This document shows, piece after piece, positions 10,186 through 20,400 of a DNA stretch of 47,968 nucleotides. The number at the start of each line of letters is the position of its first letter. The first letter of the stretch is position 1. The notes beneath the pieces are model-generated. The model was not told the origin of the DNA and did no database searches. It worked only from the letters and a program-made list of their open reading frames with translations. Source of the DNA: an uncultured Ideonella sp. (GTDB lineage Bacteria > Pseudomonadota > Gammaproteobacteria > Burkholderiales > Burkholderiaceae); assembly GCA_946479475.1 (NCBI GenBank), contig CAMLGG010000006.1, forward strand, positions 1-47,968. Direction: 5' to 3'. The position numbers were made by a program, and so were the translations under genes.

Positions 10186-12860
10186 GAGGCTCCCAGTGAA
10201 CGGGTCAGGCGTAGCGCGTCCGCCCCTTCGGCCGGCCCTTCGGAGGTGAAGCCCAGCGAACGCGCCAGTTCGCGCATCGCCGTGTTCTCTCGCAGGACGT
10301 AGCCGACCATGCGCTGCGTGCCGCGGGCCGTGAGGTGGCCGACGAGGGTCTGCATCAGCAGGTGGCCCAGCCCCTGGCCCTTGAGATCGGAGCGCACGAT
10401 CACCGCGAACTCGGCCTCGATGTTGTCGGGGTCGCACACCGCGCGCGCGACGCCCAGCGTCTCGCGCCTTCCGCCTTCGTCCTCGCGCTCGGCGATGAAG
10501 GCCATCTCGCGCTCGTAGTCGATCTGCGTCAGGCGGCCGAGCTCGCTGCGCGGCAACTGGCGCCGGTTGCTGAAGAAGCGCAGGCGAAGGTCCTCGGGCG
10601 CCAGCTGCTCCATGAAGGCGCGGTGCTGCGGGCCGTCCTCGGGCCGGATGGGCCGCAGGACGAGGGGCCGGCCCTGCCACTGCACGCGCTGCACCAGCTC
10701 GGCCGGGTAGGGGGCGATGGCGAAGTGCGATGCGCCGGCGCGGCCCTCGCCGGGCTTCGAAAGCAGGATGCGCGCATCGAGCGCCAGCACGCCGTCGGCA
10801 TCGGCCCACAAGGGGTTGATGTCGAGCTCGGCCAGCTCGGGCCAGTCGGCCAGCAGCTGCGACAGGGCGATCAGCACGTCGGCGATGGCGTCGACCTTCG
10901 CCGGCGGGTGGTCGCGGTAGCCGGCCAGCAGCCGCGACACGCGGGTGCGCGAGACGAGCTCGCGGGCCAGCACCCGGTTCAACGGCGGCAGGCCGATGGC
11001 GCGATCGGCCAGCACCTCGACGGCGGTGCCGCCCTGGCCGAACAGCAGCACCGGGCCGAAGACCGGGTCGACCGAGGCGCCGACGATCAGCTCCACCGCC
11101 TGCGGCCGCGAGGCCATGGGCTGCACGCTGAAGCCGCTGAGCTCGGCGTCGGGCCGGTGCTCGCGCAGGCGCGCCTGCATGCGCGCGGCGGCCTGCCGCA
11201 GCGCGGATTCGTCGCGCAGGTCGAGCGCGACGCCGCCCACGTCCGACTTGTGCGTCACCTGGGGCGAGACGATCTTCAGGGCGACCGGGTAGCCGAGGAT
11301 GCGCGCGGCGGAGACGGCGGCCTCGGCCGTCGGCGCGACCTCGACCGTGCGAACGGTCGGGATGCCGTAGGCGGCCAGCACGGCCTTGGCCTCGGCCTCG
11401 TTCAGCAGGCTGCGGCCCGCGTTCCTCACGCCTTCGAACACCGCGCGCACGGCGCCGACGTCGGGCGCGCCGTTCTCGCTGGCGGTCGGCGCCTCGAGCA
11501 GCAGCGCCTGGTTGCGCCGGTAGGTGTCGAGCATGCCGTAGGCCCGCACGGCCTGCTCGGGCGTCTCGTAGTCGGCCACGCCGGCCTCCTCGAAGATCCG
11601 ACGCGCGTCCGCGACCGCTCCGTCGCCCAGCCAGCAGGCCATCACCCGGCCGGCCGCCTGGCGGACGATGGGGGCGCAGGCCCGGGCGATGTCGTCGCTG
11701 CGCACGATGGCGGTGGGCGCGTGGGCGAAGAGGATGGCGCCGGTCTCGGGGTCGGCCAGCAGGGCCTGCAGCGTGTCCACGTAACGCTGCACCGGGGCGT
11801 CGCCGATGATGTCGACCGGATTGGCATGCGACCAGGTCGGTGGCAGCACCGCGTCGAGCTTCTCGCGCAGGTCGTTGCCGAGGGTGCGCAGCGGCAGGCC
11901 GGCCAGGGCCGCGAAGTCGGCCGCCATGACGCCGGCACCGCCGCCGTTGGTCATGAGCGTGAGGCCGCGGTCGAGCAGGCCTTCGGCGCCGCGGAAGCGG
12001 GCGAGGGTCTCGGCCGCGATGAAGAGCTCCTGCAGGGTGTCGACGCGCAGCATGCCGGCGCGGCGGATGGCCGCGTCGAACACCACGTCGGAGCCGGCCA
12101 TCGCGCCGGTGTGCGAGGCCGCCGCGGCCACGCCGCCGCCTGCCCGGCCCGCCTTGACGACGATGACCGGCTTGTTGCGGGCCGCGGCCCGCGCCGCCGA
12201 CATGAACTTTCGCGGCGCCTCGATCGACTCGATGTAGAGCAGGATGGAGCGGGTGTGCTCGTCGCTGGCCAGGTGGTCGAGCAGGTCGCCGAAATCGACG
12301 TCGCAGCGCTCGCCCAGCGAGACCATGTGCGAGAAGCCGATGCGGCGCGACTTGGCCCAGTCGAGCACGGCCGTGACGAGCGCGCCCGATTGCGAGACGA
12401 AGGCGACGTCGCCGGGCAGCGCGTCGGTATGGGAGAAGCTGGCGTTCAGGCCCAGGTGGGGCGACAGCAGGCCCAGGCAGTTCGGGCCGAGCAGGCGCAG
12501 CAGGTGGGGCCGCGCGGCATCGAGGCAGGCCTGCTTGCGCTCGGCGTCGAGGCCCGCGGTCATCACGATCGCCGCGCGCGTGCCCAGGCGGCCCAGCTCG
12601 TCGATCAGGCCCGGGACGGTGTAGGGCGGCGTGCAGATGACCGCCAGGTCGGGTGCCTGGGGCAGGTGCGAGACGCTGGCGAAGACCTCCTGCCCGTCCA
12701 GCCGCGAGTGGGCCGGGTTGACCGGCCAGACCGGCCCGGCGAAGGCGCCGGCACGCAGGTTGCGCCAGACAGTGGCGCCCACGCTGGCGGGACGGTCGGA
12801 GGCGCCGATGACGGCCACCGAGGCCGGCGCGAGCAGCTTGTCGAGATGGCGAATGCTCAT
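10182..12860 (-). CDS. ADP-forming acyl-CoA synthetase fused to GNAT acetyltransferase (Pat/YfiQ type)
   Basis: This 892-residue two-part enzyme has a CoA-binding Rossmann domain (from S-V-A-V-I-G-A-S-D), a succinyl-CoA-ligase-like domain with S-H-T-G-A-M-A-G-S-D, an ATP-grasp domain (about 485-700, with A-L-K-I-V-S-P and H-K-S-D-V-G-G-V) and a C-terminal GNAT domain (about 720-885). The synthetase half resembles acetate-CoA ligase (ADP-forming). In Pat/YfiQ proteins the GNAT half acetylates protein lysines. The N-terminus M-S-I-R-H-L-D-K-L-L fixes the ATG at 12860. No usable SD is visible, and the predicted transcription start coincides with the ATG, so the mRNA may be leaderless. Confidence 0.88.
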   Translation of the reverse strand: MSIRHLDKLLAPASVAVIGASDRPASVGATVWRNLRAGAFAGPVWPVNPAHSRLDGQEVFASVSHLPQAPDLAVICTPPYTVPGLIDELGRLGTRAAIVMTAGLDAERKQACLDAARPHLLRLLGPNCLGLLSPHLGLNASFSHTDALPGDVAFVSQSGALVTAVLDWAKSRRIGFSHMVSLGERCDVDFGDLLDHLASDEHTRSILLYIESIEAPRKFMSAARAAARNKPVIVVKAGRAGGGVAAAASHTGAMAGSDVVFDAAIRRAGMLRVDTLQELFIAAETLARFRGAEGLLDRGLTLMTNGGGAGVMAADFAALAGLPLRTLGNDLREKLDAVLPPTWSHANPVDIIGDAPVQRYVDTLQALLADPETGAILFAHAPTAIVRSDDIARACAPIVRQAAGRVMACWLGDGAVADARRIFEEAGVADYETPEQAVRAYGMLDTYRRNQALLLEAPTASENGAPDVGAVRAVFEGVRNAGRSLLNEAEAKAVLAAYGIPTVRTVEVAPTAEAAVSAARILGYPVALKIVSPQVTHKSDVGGVALDLRDESALRQAAARMQARLREHRPDAELSGFSVQPMASRPQAVELIVGASVDPVFGPVLLFGQGGTAVEVLADRAIGLPPLNRVLARELVSRTRVSRLLAGYRDHPPAKVDAIADVLIALSQLLADWPELAELDINPLWADADGVLALDARILLSKPGEGRAGASHFAIAPYPAELVQRVQWQGRPLVLRPIRPEDGPQHRAFMEQLAPEDLRLRFFSNRRQLPRSELGRLTQIDYEREMAFIAEREDEGGRRETLGVARAVCDPDNIEAEFAVIVRSDLKGQGLGHLLMQTLVGHLTARGTQRMVGYVLRENTAMRELARSLGFTSEGPAEGADALRLTRSLGAS

Positions 12861-12866
12861 CCCGCC

Positions 12867-12907
12867 AGCCTAGCGGCCGGCCGCTTCGCCGGCTTGACCG
12901 ATGTCAG
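12867..12907 (-). promoter_or_regulatory. FNR/Anr-type promoter for the acyl-CoA synthetase-phaC-mgtA unit
   Basis: A near-palindrome TTGA-N6-TCAG at 12894-12907 (one mismatch from TTGA-N6-TCAA) is followed on the minus strand after exactly 21 nt by TAGGCT (12872-12867), a weak -10 with only three of six matches but the key T-A...T positions. The predicted start is at or next to 12860, the A of the ATG. The box overlaps the last codon of the diguanylate cyclase gene. Confidence 0.5.
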
Positions 12908-15054
12908 GCCTTGCCGCCGCCCACGCGGAAGGTGTTGCGTCCGGACCGCTTGGCGGCGTAGAGCGCCTCGTCGGCGTCGGCCATCAGCGTCGCGGCCGAG
13001 GCTTCGGCCGGCGCACGGCCGCTCACCGCGATGCCGATGCTGGCGCTGACCGGGACGATCTCGTCGTTCCACAGCACCGGCTCCTCCATCGAAGCGACGA
13101 TCTTGCGTGCGACGGCCTTGGCTTCGTCGCCTTGCGAGAGCTGCTCCAGCACGACGACGAACTCGTCGCCGGCCAGCCGCGCGACGAGGTCGGATCCTCG
13201 CACGCAGGCCTTCAGGCGCTGGCCGAAGGCGCGCAGCACTTCGTCCCCGGCCGCGTGGCCCAGGGTGTCGTTGATGTCCTTGAAGTGATCGACGTCGATG
13301 ATCATGAGCGCCAGCGCCTGGCCGGAACGCCGTGCGCGTGCCAGGGCCGACTCCAGGCTCTGCTCGAAGTGGTGGCGGTTGGGCAGGCCGGTGAGGTGGT
13401 CGAAGCGTGCGAGCTGCGCCATGTCGGTGATGTCGACCGAGACCGAGTAGATGCCGCGCACCGCACCGCCTGGCGCGCGGTCCGGCACGTAGGTCGAGCG
13501 CAGCACGCGCGGCTGGCCGGGGCCCTCGATGGCGAGCTCGAAGTCCACGACCTCGCCCGATTCGAAGGCCTGTTCGACGAAGGGCCGGCGGGAGTCGAAG
13601 GTGCGCTGGCCGAAGACCTCGCGCACGTCGCGCCCGAGGATGGCCTGGCGGTCCAGGCCGAGCCAGGTCTCGAACATCCGGTTGGCGAACAGCAGCCGGT
13701 AGTCCCGGTCGACGTAGCAGATGAGGGCGGGGATGTTGTCGGTGACCAGGCGCAGGCGCTGCTCGCTTTCCACCAGCTGCGCCTCGGCCCGCTTGCGCGC
13801 GCTGAGGTCGCGCAGCACCAGGTGGGTCTGGCGGTGGCCGGCGGCATCGAGGTAGCGGGCCGACTGGCACTCCACCGGCAGCCGCCGGCCGTCGGGCTGC
13901 TCGAGCTGTAGGTCGGTCGACGCGGCGCCGGGATGCTGCTGCAGCCACTGGCCGAGCAGCAGGCCGTTGCCGCGGGGCAGGGCATCCAGGCTGCGGCCGG
14001 CGACGTCCTCGCTCGAAAGGCCGAGCATCGCCATCGCGGCCGGATTCACCGCGATCAGCCGGTCGTCCGGACCGATCAGGACGATGCCGTCGTGGGCGTG
14101 CCGGACGACGGCGGCGAGGCGGCGCCTGCTGGTCTGCAGCTCGGCCGCCAGGGTGCAGACGAGCAGGCTGGTGCAGGCCTGGGCCGTCAGGTAGCTCCAC
14201 AAGGCCAGGGTGTCGGCGCCGGGAGCATGGCCCGCGAAAGGCCCCAGCCCGCGCGAGGTGCCGTAGGCCGCGGCCACCGAAAGCATCAGCACGGCCAGCG
14301 AGGAGGAGAGCATCCCGGCCCTGAGCCCGAGCAGGGTGACCAGGAAGAAGGGCAGCGAGACGAGCGGGAACAGCAGGGGCGAGCCGTTGCCGATCCAGGG
14401 CGAGAAGGCGGCGAGACCGCAGGCCAGCACGGCCGCCTGCAGCAGGGTGTTGACGATGCCCGGCCGGCCGAGGAAGGCCCGTCTCAGCGTCGCGCGGCCG
14501 AGGCCCGCCAGCGGCACGCCGCCGAGCAGGGCGCCGACCGTGTCGCCGATCCACCAGCTCAGCCAGGCCACCGGCCACTGCCCGCCCTGGAGCAAGCCCG
14601 CGGCGAGCAGCCAGGCCGTCCCGTTGCTGGCGCTGACGAGCATGCCGAGCAGCGAGGCGAGGAGGAAGACGGCCACGTCGCGGCGCCGTGCCAGCTGCGG
14701 CTGGAATCCCCAGCGCGACAGCAGCAGCGTGGCCACCCACGGCCCGAGCGTGTTGCCGGCGCCAATCGCCAGCGCGAGCCACAGCGGGCCGCCGAGCGTG
14801 GCGTTGGCGGCCGTGGCCGCCGCGAACACGGCCGGCGCCATGCCCGGCCCCCAACGCAGCAATCCGGCGATCGCCAGCCCCGTCGGCAGCCAGACCAGCG
14901 ACACGTGCGTGCCGACATACGGCACGGCCAGGCCCAGGCGGGCCGCCAGGTAGTAGCCGAGGGCGATCGCCAGCCAGCGCGCCAGGCGCGTCGCGGCGCC
15001 CAGGTGCATCCCGGCAACGGGAGGGGTATCAGCGAGGAAGTGGGAATGCGCCAT
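12904..15054 (-). CDS. membrane diguanylate cyclase MASE1-PAS-PAS-GGDEF
   Basis: The 716-residue enzyme would make c-di-GMP from two GTP. An N-terminal MASE1 module of eight or so membrane helices (about 20-300) is followed by two PAS domains (about 320-430 and 445-560) and a GGDEF domain (about 575-712). The signature is AGDEF at 628-632, a variant of GGDEF that I recall from some active cyclases. An inhibitory I-site RxxD (R-G-S-D, 619-622) is in the right place, so product feedback is expected. No EAL domain is present. The gene lies 108 bp downstream of mshP on the same strand and may be read with the pilus operon, whose ATPase MshE has c-di-GMP-binding motifs. Confidence 0.88.
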   Translation of the reverse strand: MAHSHFLADTPPVAGMHLGAATRLARWLAIALGYYLAARLGLAVPYVGTHVSLVWLPTGLAIAGLLRWGPGMAPAVFAAATAANATLGGPLWLALAIGAGNTLGPWVATLLLSRWGFQPQLARRRDVAVFLLASLLGMLVSASNGTAWLLAAGLLQGGQWPVAWLSWWIGDTVGALLGGVPLAGLGRATLRRAFLGRPGIVNTLLQAAVLACGLAAFSPWIGNGSPLLFPLVSLPFFLVTLLGLRAGMLSSSLAVLMLSVAAAYGTSRGLGPFAGHAPGADTLALWSYLTAQACTSLLVCTLAAELQTSRRRLAAVVRHAHDGIVLIGPDDRLIAVNPAAMAMLGLSSEDVAGRSLDALPRGNGLLLGQWLQQHPGAASTDLQLEQPDGRRLPVECQSARYLDAAGHRQTHLVLRDLSARKRAEAQLVESEQRLRLVTDNIPALICYVDRDYRLLFANRMFETWLGLDRQAILGRDVREVFGQRTFDSRRPFVEQAFESGEVVDFELAIEGPGQPRVLRSTYVPDRAPGGAVRGIYSVSVDITDMAQLARFDHLTGLPNRHHFEQSLESALARARRSGQALALMIIDVDHFKDINDTLGHAAGDEVLRAFGQRLKACVRGSDLVARLAGDEFVVVLEQLSQGDEAKAVARKIVASMEEPVLWNDEIVPVSASIGIAVSGRAPAEASAATLMADADEALYAAKRSGRNTFRVGGGKA

Positions 15055-15162
15055 GTGGATCCGCGGCCAGGCCGGGGCAGCGGCCCGGCCGCGTCCCGAC
15101 TCGTGACTGCTTTCGTCACTTATCGGCGTTGGCGGCGGCGGCTTGACGCCTGTCCAGGCGGC

Positions 15163-15696
15163 TCAGTCGCTGGCCTGGATCTGCAGCCGCCGCTCGACGT
15201 AGGCCGGGCTGCTCACGCGGCTGGCATCGGGGCAGCTGCCGCTGCCGTTGCAGGCCACCGCCTCGACGGTGTAGACGCGCACGGTCTGCGGCGTGCCGGG
15301 CGCGGATTCGCCCTCGTTGTAGAGGGCGGAGCTGCAGCTCACCGCCACGCGCATGCCGAGGTCGGTGGACAGGTCCAGCGTCTGGCTGGCGCCGGCGCAG
15401 GTCTTCCAGCCGCCCTTGAAGGCCTGGTACAGGCCCCACTCGACGCCGGCTCGCGCGGCCTGCGCGGCGCGGGCGGCGTTCAGCTCCTGCGCGCTGCCCA
15501 GCTGCTGGGCGCTGGCCAGTCGGACCACGGCCGCGGCGAGGGCCGCGAGCAGCACCAGCATCATCACGATGGCGATGGCGCCGAAGCCGCGCTGGCGCCT
15601 GGCGCGGCGCTGGCGAAGGGCCGGCTTTGCCGGTCGGAGCAAACCCTCACGGGGGGCGGGTGGGGCCGTCGGCCCGGATCCGGGGGCCCGGTTCAC
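15163..15696 (-). CDS. mshP: MSHA pilus biogenesis protein MshP-like
   Basis: The 177-residue product has the MshP/PilX-type N-terminal hydrophobic helix (R-G-F-G-A-I-A-I-V-M-M-L-V-L-L-A) followed by Ala-rich helix and a Cys-containing periplasmic domain. It lacks Glu at +5. It is probably a minor component of the pilus tip or assembly complex. Translation starts at a GTG (15696) overlapping the mshO TGA (GTGA). That leaves an unusual leader of about 36 residues rich in Pro and Arg before the helix. The identity rests on position at the end of the cluster and on helix type, not on strong sequence motifs. Confidence 0.7.
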   Translation of the reverse strand: MNRAPGSGPTAPPAPREGLLRPAKPALRQRRARRQRGFGAIAIVMMLVLLAALAAAVVRLASAQQLGSAQELNAARAAQAARAGVEWGLYQAFKGGWKTCAGASQTLDLSTDLGMRVAVSCSSALYNEGESAPGTPQTVRVYTVEAVACNGSGSCPDASRVSSPAYVERRLQIQASD

Positions 15697-16571
15697 GGCA
15701 CGTTCGCCACGTGGGCGCCAAGGACGAGGGACACGCTCTCGGAGTTGCGCGCCAGCTCGATCTGCATCGAGACGAAGCCGCTTTGCTGCGTGGCGCCCTG
15801 GCTGGGGCTGTAGACGAAGCGGCAGGACTTGACGCCCGTGGCGAGCACGGTGCCGCCCGAGGCTGCGGGGCAGCTGGTCGGATAGGCGGCGCTCAACCCG
15901 CGGGTGAGCCGCGCGACCACGCCCTTGCCGTTGCCCGATGCGTCGAGCGTGCCGTCGGCGCCTTCGCAGACGTAGAAGACCGAGGGCGTGCTGCCCGGCA
16001 CCACCACCACGCGGTGGCCGTCGTAGCCCGCGGGGAACTGCTTCGACGCGACGGTGATCCGCTGCACGCCGAATGCGGTCTTGGGCGGCGTGCCCAGGGC
16101 GGTGATCGTCGACACGTTGGCCTGCGCGTAGACATCACCCGGGTTCTGGTTGTCGATCACCACCAGGTCGCCCACGCCCGGGCTGTTGGCGAAGGACGAG
16201 AGCAGGTCGAACTGGGTGGTCGCCGCGCTGGTGTCCAGAGGCAGGGAGACGACGCCCGCAACGGCATCGTCGTTGACCGTGTCGGGCCCGCGCCGCAGGC
16301 GCGCCCCGGCCAGCGTGGGGACGAGCTCGACGCACTGCGAGCCCGGCGTGCGGATGGAGTTCGGCACGGCGATGCGCACCTCGTCGCGCATGCGGCGCAG
16401 CGCGGCGTTGGCCTGGTAGGCGAGGTCGGTGCGGCTGCGCAGCGCGATCCAGGTGTCGATGGCCGGCCGCAGGAACACGGCCAGCGTGGCCGCCAGCACG
16501 CCGGCGATGACGATGACCATCACCAGCTCGACGAGGGTGAAGCCGTGGGCCGGCCGGCGTGACGTCTTCAT
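15693..16571 (-). CDS. mshO: MSHA minor prepilin MshO
   Basis: The 292-residue prepilin has a short basic leader ending H-G, then F-T-L-V-E-L-V-M-V-I-V-I-A-G-V-L, a canonical type IV prepilin cleavage site with Glu at +5. The long C-terminal domain with several Cys (near 75, 205, 237, 252) is in the MshO size range. I place the start at the ATG at 16571 (one-base overlap with the mshD stop, TGATG). A GTG three bases upstream is also possible. It is expected to be processed by the prepilin peptidase PilD, which is not encoded here. Confidence 0.78.
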   Translation of the reverse strand: MKTSRRPAHGFTLVELVMVIVIAGVLAATLAVFLRPAIDTWIALRSRTDLAYQANAALRRMRDEVRIAVPNSIRTPGSQCVELVPTLAGARLRRGPDTVNDDAVAGVVSLPLDTSAATTQFDLLSSFANSPGVGDLVVIDNQNPGDVYAQANVSTITALGTPPKTAFGVQRITVASKQFPAGYDGHRVVVVPGSTPSVFYVCEGADGTLDASGNGKGVVARLTRGLSAAYPTSCPAASGGTVLATGVKSCRFVYSPSQGATQQSGFVSMQIELARNSESVSLVLGAHVANVP

Positions 16572-17026
16572 CACGCGTAATCCGTGCGCCAGCCGACCAG
16601 CGTCAGGCTCTGGCTGCCCTTGCTGACCGTGACGGTGATGCGTTTGGCGCTGGCGACGCCCGACAGCGCCGCCGTGGCCACGCCGACGCTGACCGAGTAG
16701 CCCGCCAGCGCGGTGACGGCGGTGCCGTCCACCGTGCAGATCTGGCCGCTGGTGGCGTAGCCGTTGTAGTCGGACACGTCGTTGTAGGAGTCCCGCGCGC
16801 AGCCGGCCGGAGCGGTGTTGGGCGAAGCCGCATAGGGCTTGAGCTGGATCTCCTCGATCATCTCCTCGGCGATGGCGAGCAGCTGCTGGTTGACCGCCGG
16901 GTCGGCGCTGCCCTTGACCGCGAAGTTGAACGCCAGGATCACCCCCGTCAGGCCGACGCCCAGGATGACGATGGCCACGATCATCTCGATCAGGGTGAAG
17001 CCCCGTTGAGGCCTTCTACTGGACAA
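16571..17026 (-). CDS. mshD: MSHA minor prepilin MshD (TTG start)
   Basis: The 151-residue prepilin has leader S-S-R-R-P-Q-R-G, then [16 protein letters not shown] with Glu at +5. The mature domain has a Cys pair typical of a pilin D-loop. There is no ATG in frame before the cleavage site. Of two TTG codons, the one at 17026 has a GGGGAG Shine-Dalgarno (17039-17034) at 7 nt, while the one at 17041 has none, so I choose 17026. The start lies inside mshC, giving an 11-bp overlap. Confidence 0.78.
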   Translation of the reverse strand: MSSRRPQRGFTLIEMIVAIVILGVGLTGVILAFNFAVKGSADPAVNQQLLAIAEEMIEEIQLKPYAASPNTAPAGCARDSYNDVSDYNGYATSGQICTVDGTAVTALAGYSVSVGVATAALSGVASAKRITVTVSKGSQSLTLVGWRTDYA

Positions 17027-17498
17027 GTCCGGTCTCCCCAAGGATCGTGATGCTCGTGGCGTTGGAGATGGCCAGCGTGCGGGAGCTCGCCGTCGCGCCG
17101 GCGCCGTCGCTCGTCGCGCGGCCGTTGGGCTGGAAGTAGATCGTGCCGGAGGGCGAGAGCGTGAAGCTCGCGTTGCCCGGGTTGGTGGTGTAGGTGGTGG
17201 AGCCGTCCGCGCCCACCAGCGCGGTGTCGCAGGAGCTCGCGCCGCGGTTCGTCGCCATGCGAAGGCTCAGGCCGTTGGAGCTCACGTCGGCGCAGACGAG
17301 CCGGCGGTGCGACTGGGCGGTCTGCGCCGCGTAGCGCAAGGCAGCCACCGCCTCGTCGTGCGCCGTTTCGTTGCGCACGTTGAAGACGTCGTTCATCTTC
17401 GGCAGCGCGATGGCGGCGAGCACGCCTGCCATCAGCAGCACGGCCACCAACTCGACCATGGTGAAGCCGCGTTGTGGCCTAGAAAAGTTCGCGCACAT
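17016..17498 (-). CDS. mshC: MSHA minor prepilin MshC
   Basis: The 160-residue prepilin has leader [11 protein letters not shown], then [16 protein letters not shown] with Glu at +5. The mature part is GspH/FimT-like, with a Cys pair (V-C-A-D and S-S-C-D-T) and a Gly/Ser/Thr-rich beta region. FimT/GspH-type proteins are minor pilins that prime assembly. The ATG at 17498 overlaps the 3' end of mshQ by 20 bp, so it probably depends on mshQ translation. It ends with TAG. Confidence 0.78.
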   Translation of the reverse strand: MCANFSRPQRGFTMVELVAVLLMAGVLAAIALPKMNDVFNVRNETAHDEAVAALRYAAQTAQSHRRLVCADVSSNGLSLRMATNRGASSCDTALVGADGSTTYTTNPGNASFTLSPSGTIYFQPNGRATSDGAGATASSRTLAISNATSITILGETGLVQ

Positions 17499-20400
17499 GG
17501 ACGGTCTTCTTCGATTCGGCGCTGTAGATGCCGAAGGCGGCGCGGGCCGACGGGTCGCGGTCCCAGCTCGCGGCGCAGCTGCCGTTGCGCGAGCGCAGCC
17601 AGGCGAGGTTGCCGGCGCCGGTGGCCGGGTGGCTGGCGTTGCACGACTGGTCGGCGGTGCCGGTGCCGAGGTTGAAGGCGATGTCGACCGTGCCGGTGGC
17701 GTTGCCGGACGGCGCGGCCAGCGTCAGCTTGTGCACCCCGCTGCCTTGCGAAGTGACCGTGCCGCTGGTCGTCCAGCTGCCGGCCGTGCCCCGGTAGTCG
17801 CGGTAGTTCGACAGGGCCAGCGCGGAGGCCGGGATGGCGGTGCAGACGTCCGTGCTGCTGGGCAGCCAGGCCTGTCCGCTCCAGTACTCGACGCGCATCA
17901 GGATGTCGAGTGCGCTCTTCTCGCTGCCGTAGCCGTTGGGGATGACGAGGCGGCCGCTGCGCAGGGGCGTGCTGCCTTCGCTGCCGTCGGGCGAAGAGCT
18001 GACGCCATCGGTGTCGACCGCCCGCAGCTTCAAGGTCTGCTCGGCCGTGAGCTTGCTGGTGAAGGTGTAGGCCGGCGTGGCGCTGGCGCTGCCGCCGCTG
18101 AACGCCGTGGCCGCCACCGCGTCGGTGCCGTTGAAGCCGCCCACGCCCAGGTTGCCGGCGTCGCTGACCGTGACCGCCTTCGCCCAGGTCGCGCCGGCGT
18201 AGTTGCTCGTCACTCCGCCTGTCGCGTTCCTGGCCGTGATCGTCGTCGTGATCGGCTGGCCGGAGTAGTGGAAGCTGCCGCCGCTGCAGGCCGGCGAGAC
18301 GGTGGTGTCGAAGTGGTGGGGGATGAAGCGGCCCACCGCGCCGGTCGTGCCGGTCGTCCCGCTGACGTTCAGGCCGGTGGCGAGGTAGTTGCTCAAGGTC
18401 GCCGAGAGATCGCCGTTGCCGACCTCCGTCCACTTCAGGTTGCTGCCGGTGGCCGAGCCGCTCGTGAAGGTCCCCAGCGTGCCGCTGAAGCTGCCGGACG
18501 AGCCGGAAGCCGGCTGGTACCTGGCGAAGGCGAGCGTGGGCGCCGCGGGCGTCGTCTCCCGGCCGAAGTTCGGCGTGGCGGCGCCGGCGCTGTTGCGGGC
18601 GGTCACCGTGGCACTGAAGGCGTTGCCGGCCTTGATCGGCGCCGAGGTGATGCTGGAGAAGGCGAAGCTCGCCGGCGCGGCGACGAAGCTGTCGGTGCCC
18701 GTCATGCTCAGGCCCGCGTCGCTGCCGGAGCCGACGTACTTCGCCGTCAGGCTCATCTGGCCCGCGTCGGCGTACTGCAGCGTGGTCGTGGCCTTGCCGG
18801 TGGCGTCGAAGGCGAGCGTCACCGCTTGCCCGCTGGCGTCGCAGGCGGCGCTCGCATTGTTCGCGGCGTTCAGCGCCTTGCCGCCCACCCGCACCGGCAG
18901 CGTGCCGCTGGCGGGATTGGCGTAACTGCAGGTGAAGGTGACGGCCTTGTTGACGCTCGCGAAGGCCGGCGTGCAGGACGACGAGTTGTCGGACTTTCGC
19001 ACGGCGGTGATGGACACGCCCTGGCTGGACTCTGCCACGTGGTTCGGCACGTCGAAGAGCAGGCCCGAATCGGCCGCGGTGAAGGTGCAGGCGGGGCTGC
19101 CGAAGTTGCAGGTGGTGCTGCTGCCGGGCGTCACGCTCAGGTTGGAGGCGCCGAACACCACGCTGCCGGCCGCGACCACCTGCGCATCGAGGGTGGTGCT
19201 GCTGGCGCCCGCGGCGATGTTGAAGTTGGCGCCCGAAGGGTAGACGACGCCCGGCGTGCCCGTGGCGGTGATGGTGCCGGTGAGGCCGCTGGTGTAGAGC
19301 GACGAGCAGCTCGCGTCCTGGCAGGCCAGCACGGTCAGCGTGCTGGGCGTGCAGGTCAGGCCCGTGCCGGTGCCATGGCGGATCTCGACGTGGTGCAGCG
19401 GCGGCGCGCACGCGTGCGAGACCGCCAGGTCGGCGGCCAGCTCCAGCGCGCTGATCTCGTAGTTGTAGAGGCTGACCTCGTCGATCTGGCCGTTGGCCGA
19501 GGCCGAAGTCGCGTTGGCGGGGATGGCCGAAGTGCGGTTGTCGCCGAGGAAAAGGGTGAGCAGGCTGGTGTCCAGGCTGCCGTTGGTGGTCGCGGTGCCG
19601 ACGCCGACCTGCAGGCCATTCACGTAGATGCGGGCCGTGCTCTGGTTGGTGCCGCTGGCCAGGCGCCAGGTGACGGCGATGTGCGTCCAGGTGCCGGCGG
19701 CGATCGATCGCACGCCGGACGTCACGTCGACCAGGGCGCCGGCCGAATCCGAGACCACGAAGCGCAACGCGCCGGTGCTTTTGCGCGTCAGGAAGAAGGG
19801 CCGGCTCGTCGAGCCGCTGGCGTCGAACAGCGTCGCCTCGGGGGACGAGACCCAGGCCGAGTTGCCGCGGTACCAGAAGCTGATCGAACCGTCGTTGCCG
19901 AGGGCGGTGTCGACGTCGACGGTCGTGTCGATCGCGGAAATCGAGGTGGTGGTGTTGGCCGGGATGTCGGCGCCGCGACAGACGTAGCCGCTGGCCGTGT
20001 TGGCCGCGGAGCCGACGCGCACGCCGCCGTAGCCGTTGCCGGTGGAATCGGTCACCTCGCCGACCCTGCCGGCCCAGGAATACTCGTCCATGCGGTAATT
20101 GGCCAGCCGGGTGGGCGAGCCGCTGGGGATGAACCAGCGGATGGCGCTGCCGTTGGCGTTGTAGCCGCTGTTGAACGAATAGAGGGTGTAGTCGCTGGCC
20201 GACACCTGCACGCCGATGGTGGCCGAGGCGCCGGTGGCGTTGGCGTTGCCGTACTGGTACTTGAACTCGCCGTTCTCGTACAGGATGACCTGGAAGGTGT
20301 AGGGCGTGGTGGTCGAGTACTGGTAGACGCCGTTCCACGAGACCACGAGGTAGCGGTTGGGCGCCGTGCCCTTCTGCTGCCAAGTCACCCCGCCCGAGCC

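Noticed and set aside
15043..15056. FNR-like box near the start of the diguanylate cyclase gene
   Set aside because: The closest match (TTGA-N6-TCCA) is at 15143-15156, has a mismatch and lacks a -10 at the 21-nt spacing seen at the other sites.
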